64,000 nucleotides of DNA from Apostichopus japonicus (taxonomy: Eukaryota; Echinodermata; Holothuroidea; Aspidochirotida; Stichopodidae), in assembly GCF_037975245.1 (NCBI RefSeq), contig NC_092581.1:19740303-19804302 (forward strand), in the 5' to 3' direction. The notes below the pieces were generated by a model. It saw only the letters and a list, made by a program, of their open reading frames with translations. It had not been told where the DNA came from and did no database searches. Made by a program: the position numbers and the translations under genes. The stretch's first letter is position 1. Every line of letters starts with the position of its first letter. Positions 48,801 to 60,800 of this stretch are shown piece after piece.

Positions 48801-51800
48801 ATATTTAATGTAGCAAGTACGACCCAAGACCTAGCTTTCGCACGTCACAGACGGATGATCCAACTTACTACAATAACCCCAGACATAAATATAACAATAC
48901 CTTGAACTGAACGGACTAGAAACGTTACAGAGATTTCAATATTGATTATAATATGTAAGGAATGAAAGAACTTCATCAAACCTTCTGTCTGTCTTTTTGT
49001 CTGTCCAGCTGTAATTGACAAGTAGCTATAAACCACTGGCATGAAGGTTGCAGATTCCTTCTTCAATTTCTTCTTGACGACCTTCTGACCTTCATCAGAA
49101 GAGCAGAATCGAGCGAAATGAATCCTGTGAGCGAGGCTGTGAGTGATGAGTGATCGCAGGAGACGACCGTACATCTCCTACAATGAGACAGAAAAAAACA
49201 AAACGGGTTCTTGTAGCATCCAGAATATAAAGCTTTTCACGTTTACTAGGGTAATGAACCAGATCGGTGTGATACAATAGAATAGTCACTCCACTATCCT
49301 AAGGAATATAACGCACGACACAACTGATTAATTGTGGCTTCTTGTCTAAGAAATCACACAAAACTAAACAACAACAAATAAAGCCTCACATTCATTTTTA
49401 AAGAACTGCAAATGATATACATTTCTTTCTTTAACACTTAATGTAGTTACCTTGCTTTCCTCTGTTGCTAGGCAACGTTCCAATAGTTCCATAGACACCC
49501 CCATAGTGACATCTGGCATCAATTCAATCGTCGAGCAGAAGATTTCATCTAATTTGGTGTTGCATTGAAGCTCTATGGCAAGAACAAAATCTGTAAGAGC
49601 TGGTTTAGGCAAATCCTCCATATTTTTGGGAAGCTCTAGAAACAAGTCGGTCAGTGTCTTACTAGAATCGTTGGATTCTGAGGACAACATGCTGATAATT
49701 TTACAACAGAGACCTTGAAACACTTTGGGAGAGGTCAACCCAACATGCTGCAACCAATCACTAGCGCAATAATACTTGTTCCATTTGGAATACTCTGTCG
49801 TATTCTGTAAGGTCGTGAGTCTCTCGTGACATTCCGAGGATATCTGGCTAAAAACGTCATCCGCTATACCCCGGAAACGTTCGGATGTCAAACAATCTGT
49901 GAAAAAGTGTTCCAGGAGTACAAGAAAATGCTTTTGGAGACAACTACCGCCCAAATCCATCTCCAACTCTTCCGGAAATGACAAAGATGTGCCGTACTGC
50001 CTCCAGGAAGGCATGTTACCATTCTCAAACAATGCATGAGCAATGGCCTCCCATGGAATGTCGCTTTCAGTTATCACCTCACTAAGTCCTCTGGATTCCC
50101 TGGATGCACCGTCGAGTTCCTTTGCTCTTTGCAGTATAGTGTACAACATATAGACCAGGGTTCCATTTAGTCTAGATGCATCACTGCCAATCACATTCTG
50201 AAAATACAGATCAAGTATAAACAAAAGGGAAAGGCTTTTAGCAGTAGTTTGTGTTGACTTGTTTCTTTGCATCATTCCAAATAGCCATGTAGTATTCACA
50301 CCTACATGGCAGCCTCTTAATTGTACAAAATTCTAAAGTTTCACAAAGTGTATAGCTAAATGTCACCATCCCTGGTGCGATTTTGTGGACTCAAACAGTA
50401 GATGATGCTTCAGGAATCTCATCTCTTCTTGTATGGTTGAGTACGGTAAATTAAGACAAATCCAACCCCAAATGAAGCGTTCAAGAACTAACTATACCCC
50501 ACAATACCTGTACCTCCCGATGGGTTATTGGGCTGTCCAAATGAATCTGTAATACCAGCTATCGACTGGGATGTTCCGCCAACTGACAGGATGTTTACAC
50601 AGGACAGACTTTTAGCAATTTCTTGGTGCTGTACAACAATAAACAGCCCATCCACTCCCACTTCTGAAACTTTCAAATCAGAAAAGAGCTGGAGCTAAAA
50701 TGGACTCTCTACGGAGCAACTTAGATAAAATATTTACCTGCATGTACAACATGATCTGTTTTATTACTGGTAAAATCTTTTGAGTTGGTAGACTTTGAGC
50801 AAGTCCAGTTAACGATGACATGACATCACCATCACATGACACCTCTGAACCAATCATAAATGAGTCCTGCAGTAATTGAGAGAACGAGTCATAACCACCG
50901 AGGGTTTTCTTCAACCTTCTGAATGCCTCTGCATCTGTTGTTCTCTGGAAGAACACAAAAGAAGAATAAAAAAATGACACTTAAGAACAAAAGAACAACA
51001 AGTGGTTTCAACATTTTTCAATCTTACATGACTGGAGAACCAAACACCAGTCACTTCAGGAATACAGGTTCTTTGCATGTTCCAGAACTATCAAAGATGA
51101 GCCATTGACACGTAATATCTGTTGTTACACCACATACAAGGTATTGGGACCCAGGGCGTACCAGAAGGTGTCAATTAACATTACCTAATCCTTATTTTTT
51201 TTTAATATACCTAAAATAAAGAGTGTCATAAGAGGGCTCGTTATCTAAATTGTTCCCTGGGTTCTACTATTGCTCTCAACCCCGTGGACTGACTCATGGT
51301 CTCTAACTAGTACCATCCGCAAAGATTGGCATCAACTGCTGGCTCGATGGCTCAGTTTGAGAACAGGACTTGCATTCTAACCTCACTACCATTCTGTTCC
51401 ATAGATGTAACTTGACCAGAAATGGGAGATCATGTAGTTATCTCAAACGAACAACACATCTGGAAGGAATAATTGAGCAATAAATCATCATCTCACCTTG
51501 CCCTTTGAACCAGTTTGAAGCCAAAACTGACAGTACTGTAGACATTTTTCAAAATCTGAAAATTTGATTTCTGTCTTGGCTTTCTCGATGGCAGACTGAT
51601 GGCAGTCTTTGATCAGAATGCTGATTGGGGCAGGATCTCTTTGTTGGTTCATGATCATAAATGTTACGGACGTGACGTACCTCTCAAAACCACCTGAAAG
51701 AGGAAGAAGGCTCGTTCAATCAAACTGATTTCTCTTGGGGTGTAGCTTGAAAGCATTGTGGGAATTCTTTTGCTACATAATAAAAGTACTTACATTTGAC

Positions 51801-54800
51801 AGCATATCAAAATATCAAAATCAATCCAATCACAATCAAATCAATGCATACAAACTATTCTTTTCAACAGATTAAATGAATTTTAAAAAGGAAAAGTTAA
51901 TATTATTTCTGATAGAAATCTAATGGAAAAATGAATGTTTACACCTCAAGTGCACTTTGGCCTCATTCTTGCACTAAACCCGTTTGTTAATCAGAGGATG
52001 CTTGTGAATAACTATTACTTTATCCTACAAGTCTAATAGTTACCTGTTTCACCTTTACTCTTTATAAGTAGATTAAAGAATTCTTCTAAAGCTGCAGGGA
52101 GTAGGGCACTGCAGTACAGAGGCTTGTCCATAGTAGGCCACCACACTCAAAGTGACTGCACAGAGTCTAATAGTTACCTGTTTCACCTTTACTCTTTATC
52201 AGCAGATTAAAGAATTCTTCTAAAGCTGCAGGGAGTAGGGCACTGCAGTACAGAGGTTTGTCCATAGTAGGCCACCACACTCAAAGTGACTGCACAGAGT
52301 CTAATAGTTACCTGTTTCACCTTTACTCTTTATCAGCAGATTAAAGAATTCTTCTAAAGCTGCAGGGAGTAGGGCACTGCAGTATAGAGGTTTGTCCATA
52401 GTAGTCTTGCCGTCTGAGGCTGAGTTGGTTTCCATGGTGACCACATCACTCATTACTTCTATGGTGTACTCCTCTTGATCCAGTATAGCTATCATGTAAA
52501 AGAGAGAAAAAAGCTTTTGGAAAGGTACAGACATTTTAACAGTGCTACCTTGACTGGGTGGGGGATGGGGGCGGGGGGAAGGTGGACACAAAAATGGAAG
52601 ATGTTGATTGGCCTATCCCAGTGACATGTTCTCAGACTATTTTCGCCATCTCTACTGGTATACTAACACAGTGTTACATAAAGCAGGATATTGTAACAAG
52701 AAGCATACAAGGCAAAATTAAATACTAAACTCAATTTTTTCTTTTTAGTCAATACTTAATCTCAACAACAAGAATTTAAAAGAATCATTAAACAGTTTAC
52801 CTGCAATTCCTGCTTCAGCAACACTTGCTGTTTCACTCTGAAGATCGTTTTCCAAGAGTTGTTGTCTCTTCGTCATTGCTTCTGCGATCCTGTCGTTGAA
52901 CGGATGAGGGTTACGGACTATCTTAATCAGAGACTTCCTCAAGAGGTCTATGACTCCAACTTGATCCGATTTTGAAAGGTCATCAAGTGCCACCAACCAG
53001 GACATTGCTTCTTCTTTGTTGTTTTCAAAATGGCCTGTTTCCATCAGTATCTGTTAAGATAACCATAGCAACAAGATATTTGACCAATCAGGTGTCATGA
53101 TATTAGCCGATAAAAGTACACAAACAAATTTAAGGCTACAGGGATTCTGTTCATAGGATACCTTCGGTTTTGATTCTGGCTTTTTTCTACGGGCAGATAA
53201 AACTGTAATGACCTTGCATGATCCTTACAAGGAAAGGATAAGGCGACTAAGGGGGCAGAGGGGGGGGGGGTCGGGGCACAGATGGAGTGGAGAATTTACA
53301 ACACTTTGACAATGAGGGTAATCACCCTGCATTAGGAAAAGTTAATAGTTGCCTCATCACAACTCTGGATGATTATGTCTTAGGGTACATTATATATCAT
53401 AAAAAAAACTTCTGAGAATTGTGCAAAAAAATGTGCTAAGATCCAAAATGGCATTCTCTAGAAGATGCTAGTAAAGTGCTGGGGCTCTCCATTTCCCTTC
53501 AGAAACTTGAGGTCAACTCTGTAGATGACTTCAATCCCTCAAACGAAAGCTAAAGCCACATACCTTACACAGAAGCTGTTCGGCCTCTTGCTGAACCAGT
53601 TTTGATGAAAGCAGTAAAGTCAGAACCTGTGAGAATATAGACCCTGATCGCTTACTCTGGTAAGAAAAACAAATATTAGTTTTTATTATCAGTTACTACT
53701 CAGTTTTCTTCTTGTCTATATTACACATATCTAATCCTAACTGACTTAAGTTTTTCTTGACTAAATCTTTTTCTTCTCTCCATCCCTTGTCTACTAATCC
53801 CCTTACATCTATCTCTTTGTGTTCACCATGTTCATTAACCTGTCTGTATTCTGTGCATGTTTTTGTCCCTTCTGTTACTGTTACTTGTCATTTAGCCTCT
53901 GAAGAAGATCCTGCTAGGATGGAAATGTCAGGCCAACTTACTTTTACACATACCCTTACACAGGCTCTCTAGTGGATAAGCAGTTGCTAACAGTTTAATT
54001 TTATTCTAAATCTGTTGACAGTAATCAAACTGAGAAAAGAGATGTTGTCTGTCTTTTAATTTAGTCCAATAACTGCTGAATCTTATTCAAAGACAAACCT
54101 CTTTAAACCAAAGAATTTTCTTTGGTGGCACTCCGGCCAAGAACTCCATCAGTCCCTGAACGATTGCGATGCTCAAATTCTCTTCATCAGACAAGTTTTT
54201 GATGAACAAAACTGAGAGGCTTTCTGAAAAGATTGCATTTAGATCCAAGGACAAACCCTGCAGGCAGTTGGGAAACAGTGTTTGCTGAAGTCGCAATATA
54301 TCTAAGACCCCACATATCACCAATTCTGGTTTCGGGATCGGGACTGGTGTAGCCATCTGCTTTTTTACCCAGTCTGAGAAAAGACAAAGACAAAACAATC
54401 ATAAAATTTGGTTATTTAAGGTAATTAGACAAGACACAAGAAGAAAACAAAACTAAATAAAAAAAAATAAAAGTACCAACAGGAACGACACACTAATTTT
54501 TCAGTTTTATTTTGTATTTATGTTTTTGGTTCAAAACATACCAGAATTGAGACTGGTCCTTTAACAGGAACTGGGTCAAATAGAGGGCCTGAGAAACTAT
54601 GGATGGGGCCTGGGAACATAGGGGATAAAGAATGATGTTTTCTCATTTCATTTTATACTGAAGGCAGGACATGGCTCTCAACACTTCTGCTGCATTTTGT
54701 TCTGCTCATGTATCGGTACATCAGGAAAGTTTCCCCATCCCATCAATCGTAGCCATGTTCGGCTTACCTTTATAGTCGTCCTCCTTCCTGTTTTCAGACC

Positions 54801-57800
54801 TCAGATGAGTCTGGTATTTCTCATACATTCCAATGAAGAACTCAGCATCTGGCATTATCTATAAACACAACAAAATGAAAATCATAATTGAATTCTTCAA
54901 TTTGCATATCCAGGCAAGAGTTTAAGTGGTACAGAAATAACTCAATAAGGGTGATCTACTTTTCCTGAATTGACCAGTCCCCACGGGAAGTGTGTCGCCA
55001 CGGGAAGGGTGGAGGACAGAAAGAGCATTTATGTCATGGGGACCTTCTTAGTCTTCCCTTTCAACAGCCCACCATATTCATACTGCCCCCCACCTACTTC
55101 CCTCCCTCCCCTTCCACACAGACACATACTCAGCACCAGTAAAGATTTAGGAGGGTTCTCAAACAAACAGCAAAGAATGGTCAATCTTTCTTGATGGTGA
55201 AAATAACGCGAGTGCATCTGACAGCGAAGGGTCCATCAACATCTCCCGTTTCTTCCTTTCCACCAAACAGCCCCCACCCCCCACCTCCACCCGCTCCACT
55301 CCAGGGAAGATTTGAAAACTGTAAGATTTACAATCTTTACCTCTCTGGCAGACTTTTTCAGACTGTCAATAAACTCTGTCCATTCTTCAGGAGACAAGAT
55401 GGAGTTTGCTTCTTTTTTTTGGTCCTCGCAAAACTTGATCGTCTTGAGAGTCCTCTTCAGGAAGATCTTACAGATCTTGAGGAGACCGAAATGAACTGGA
55501 ATACACAACCCCTGAAAAATACAATACAAACATATCAATAAAATATAAACAAATACAAACAAGGAATATGAATTGGTAGATAACTCAAGCCAAACACCCA
55601 CCAACCAAACAACCAAAGAAATGAATGTTTTAAAGGTGTTGTTATGATTAGTTGAAAAACAAAAGATACACAACCCCTGAAAAATACAAACTTAGCAATA
55701 AAATATAAACAAATACAAACAAGGAATATGAATTGGTAGATAACTCAAGCCAAACACCCACCAACCAAACAACCAAAGAAATGAATATTTTTAAGGTGTT
55801 GTTATGATTAGTTGAAAAACAAAAGATACACAACCCCTGAAAATACAATACAAACATATCAATAAAATATAAACAAGTACAAACAAGGAATATGAATTGG
55901 TAGATAACTCAAACCCCAAGAAAACACTGCAAACATATATATATCTACATCTTTCTTATTTCAAATTTTAAAGCCAAACACCCACCCAACAAACGACCAA
56001 AGAAATTAATATTTTAAAGGTGTTGTTATGATTAGTTGAAAAACAAAAGATACACAACCCCTGAAAATACAATACAAACATAGCAATAAAATATAAACAA
56101 CTAAAATATAAACAACTAAAATAAAAACAACTAAAACAACTAAAAACAAGGAAAATGAATTGGTAGATAACTCAAACCCCGAGACAACACTGCAAACATA
56201 TATATACATCTTTCTTATTTCAAATTTAAAAAGCCAAACACCCACCCAACAATTGACCAAAGATATGAATATTTTAAAGATGTTGTTATGATTAGTTGAA
56301 AAACATTTTTCAACATTCTTTCTACCACAGTCGAGTTTAAACACAAAGTGAACTCTTGAATTAGGTAGGTTTAAATAACTGCAGGTCTTTTGCTCACCTT
56401 AAAATTTTTAACATATTCCTCTCTGGTGTAAACAAATGGAAGGGTAGTCACGGCAACCAATCCCAGTAACCGTGACACTGTGGTATTTCTTTTCTTCTCC
56501 ATCAGGGCAGGACTTATATCAGGAAAACAGTTATAAATCTGGAGAAAAAAATAAGACAAATAAATGTTGGGATATGTTCTGATGGAAGTCATGGAATAAT
56601 ATATGGGAGAAAAATATTTTTCAAAATAACATTAAAAGTGTCTTTTTTATTGGGTTTTGGGATTCTGTGTCAGGTTGAAAAATCACATGGTAAATATCTC
56701 TACAACTAAGTAGGCTGCCTTATTCGGATGCAACCATTTGGTATGCTCATTATGGGCAAGCTGGTTACTAGCCAATCTAACAAAATGAAACAAATTTGGT
56801 GTCCCACAAATATAATATAATATATATAATTACATGTGCAAACCTTTTTTTTTATACCCCTGTATCCTCATTTGAGGTTTCATTTTAAGTTGATTAAAGG
56901 AAAAAGATTTTGCTCTCAAGTACTTTTTTCAGAGGTCCAGCATGTAACACCAGATGGCAGCAAATTGAATGCAGGCAAAGGATACATTCAAGATGGTGTG
57001 TCATGTATCATAAAATTTTTTGCCCAGGCATCATGATGCTTTATCATGTTTAGAAAACTTTTGCGGCTGGTTTTCTATGAGTACTTTTGGAAACTTTCAA
57101 AGATGTTCACATATGTATGGATATAAGCAGTGCTATTGGCAGTGCCTAAATGCTAGCAAGAGGAAATTGTATCTTGGATTCTTGAGAATTTCCAACAAAG
57201 ATTTGAAATTTGTAGGTCACTTGAAAAGGTTATCATAGTAGTAAGATGAAAGCATTTCTATCAAATTAACAGAATTTATTATAACCCGATTTTGGAATCT
57301 CTCCGGGGCAATCTGTTACCATGTCAAAATTCAAACCTAGTATGGCTGAAATGAAAACTAGCTGAGTGACCTGTTTAATGTTAGCGATTGACTGCACATC
57401 ATGAAATCTAACAGCATGCTGCCAATTATTGCTTTAATAATTTGTGTGGCAAGAGATGACCAGTTGTGAAAACACACGCACCATCTTACATGTGATATCA
57501 CAGTTAAAATAAAGAGAACTACTTTACCTTTTCAAAAAGTATGATGTTATTCAACCAATCAGGGTACGGCCTAGGGGTGAACTTTGTACTACGACCTTTG
57601 AGGTACGGGGTCAGGACGTCAGGACACACCTTGAAGATGCTAATGAAGAGATCTTCCATGAGTGGATCATTCAGGATGGATGTCGTCTTGAAGTTAGACA
57701 CAAACCGCAACAAAGTTAAATTTGCAACTCTGCAGAGAAGAACAAAACTTATTGTCAAATCAAAGATTGAAGCCGACCTTGAGAATAAATGCATTTAATC

Positions 57801-60800
57801 GCAGAGACAATCTTTGTAAGTAAAACATGAAATTAATCTAAGCTGCTAGGAGCAAAGCTCAGATGTGCGTGTCAGAACCATCCCCAGCCCCTCCCCCCAC
57901 CTCCTCCCAAACACCCCAGCACCCCCTTCATATTAACATTTAAAATTTCTTTTCCTTTCTTTTAATCAATCTTTTGGCTAAGTTCATTTAGGATAATTGA
58001 GTTTGCTTCACTTCCCAAGTTTTAACTCCCCAGTATCAATCAATCTCAACCATATGAATGTCCACATATTTGTGATTGTTCTGGGCATATTTTATATGGT
58101 TAAGTAGCATTTAAAAAAATGAAAATCAAACAAAAAAAGCAAGGATGGACGATAAAAGAGATTAATCCATACCTTCCTCCATTTAATCCCAGTGATGCAT
58201 CAGTGTAGCAGATGCCATATTTGTGTGAGCAGCACACCAACTGTAGGACGTTATGCACCATATGTGGGATGTCAACATCAGCAGCCTGTTTTTAAACAAA
58301 ATTTTGGAGGTAAAAAGTAAGAAAAAGAGACGAAAATGAATCCTACAACAAGGCATTCTATCTGAGAATAATCATCCATTATATAAATATCTGTGAGTCA
58401 TTCACATTGATGATGACTGTTGTTATTGTGTTATCTGTTTCAAAATGTGATTTTCCTCCAAAAATTTGTAAAAGTAGGGTGCAAAGTAGACAAGAAAATT
58501 TCAGCATAAATTGATCAACTTTTAAACATAATCAGCTGAGAGCTATCGACAGTAGCCTCTTTACTGAACGAAACGGTAAATATAACAAAACAGAAGAGGA
58601 ACTTTCTTCTTGGAAGCATTGCTCTTGTCAGAGAAAGTCAAACCTGGCCTATACCTAAATTGAGCAATGTTAAGGGTAGGCTGGTTAGGTAGGCAAGCCT
58701 AAGACAATAAGAGCCCAATTAGTGCAAGATGGTGGACCAATGATTTTTTCATAGGCCTGCAGGGCCTCCTATTGAGAACTTCAGGCACAGACCATTACTC
58801 TAGCAATTCTTTTTTTTTTAAAGTTGAATGCTTATAAAAATTAAGTTATTATAAGGTATACAGATAATTGTTACAGAAGGCTAACGAGCTAACCTCCACT
58901 GGTTTACTGCAGTCGTAGAGCTCGATCAGCTGACTGAGAGTAAAGTTATTGAAGAGTAGCTTCTTGCTCTTCTTAGGGATGACAGGTTTCTTGATTACTC
59001 TGTCTTGTAAAGTTCTGAGTAACAGCTGAATGGTGGGCACTCTGTCCAACGCGATGTGATGGAAAACGTTGCGGCAGAATTCTGGTGATTCAACATAAAC
59101 GATATATGACGAAGATGTCTATTAACATTAAGATTATATTTAGCAGATATCTATTTCTATTTGTTTAAGTTTGTGAAGAGTGGTCACCCTTGAGAATTGA
59201 ACTTTTGTACAGCATTATGATATCTTTGGGCATATCATTCATAAATAAATATGTATATGTATTTTGAATTGAGGGCTCCTCTGGAAAGCAGTGCTTCTGC
59301 ACTGAGTAGGACTACCTCATTAAAGATGACAGTAATTAAAAAAAATACATTAGCTGAAGTAAAGTGATAACAAACTCTGAGACTTAAATAACATATCATA
59401 CAGAGCTAATAAAATAAAATAAAAATAAGCTTTATTTATGCTGATTATTTTCGTATCTAGACAGATACTCCTAGGCTTACAAAACTTGCAAAGTCTGCAT
59501 ATTGCACTGAATTTGATACCAGTTTTAGTACCGCTGAAGAAGGATGTCTATAAGTTTGTTTATTCAGAATTTTTTTTGTAAGAAAAGTCACCCCAGATAG
59601 TACCTGTATATATTAACCAATAACTTGACCCACTCTCAACCCCAGTCTCCAAAACATAGCGAGAGCAAATTGTGTGATTATGACTGCGTTGTGTCAAGTG
59701 AGGTTCAAGAGTCCCTTCGAAACATTGATAATACAGGTTGCTTACCTTTACTTGCCACAGCTTTTTCGATAATGTCACTGTTCCCAGTCATAAAGATAGA
59801 CATTGCAAACTGCACAAAGTGTGTTCTGGGATCTTCTTTTTCCTAAAGTAAAAACAAGGTATAAACGAAAGATGTTTTTCAGGATCTGAATTTAACCCTC
59901 TTTTTATGAGATATTGATGGTTTTCTGACTTTTTGTGTACAAGAACTGTTTTTCACATCTTTACACTTGTATAGCGAGTTGCTGATTTTGTGGAGTATTT
60001 TGCAATATGACACCTGATAGGTAATATTCCTGAGTCTCAGAAAGGGAGTAAAAAAGATGTGAATTATAGAAGAGGGATGTTTGTACAGCAATCTAGCTTG
60101 CATTGCAGATTTGACATTGAGTTGAGCAGAAAGGACGACTTTACATTGCAATAATATGGCTGCTACTGTTGCAGAAACACCAGTGGAGAGCAATCTCTAA
60201 GTCTGTATGAATATGTGTGCTAATGGGATGTTTGGTAATGGGACTTCAACAGGTAATGGGATGTTAGGAGGAAGTCTTGTGTCAAGGGTTACCACATCTG
60301 AATTACACTTGACAGGTATTCATGCAAAATATGAGAAGTGCAGCATTCCACTTTCTATCTTTTTCTGCATGAACGGATGTATGAAACAAACAAATACAAT
60401 GCACAAACAGATAGTTACATACTGTACTCTGAACATTCTAGCATATTCAACACATCAGATGGATACTGGCTGTATAGTGCATATCAACCAAAACTAACAT
60501 GTGTTGGCTTAAAATCTACATCAGGGGGTTCTCAATGGGTCGTCTAAGGGCCAAATGTGAGTAGCAAAAGATCTTCATCTGGCCTGTAAGAGCCAAAACA
60601 GCACTAATCCAGTATGCAGGCACTTAATTAAGGCATTAGGCTCGAGCAGCCTATCAGCCTGCCCTGCACATTTTTCAACCTAGGTATAATGAGAATAGGT
60701 TTTCTCTGCTACCTTCACTCCTACTATTGTTTCTTACTGGGCCTTCCAGAAAATTAATTGAGAACACCAGCTCAACATTTTCATCATTCATAACAAATTC

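Noticed and set aside
55648-56344. Phe/Leu-rich minus-strand ORFs
   Set aside because: Translation of the 160-bp intronic minisatellite upstream of URB1 exon 8; repeated and without homology.
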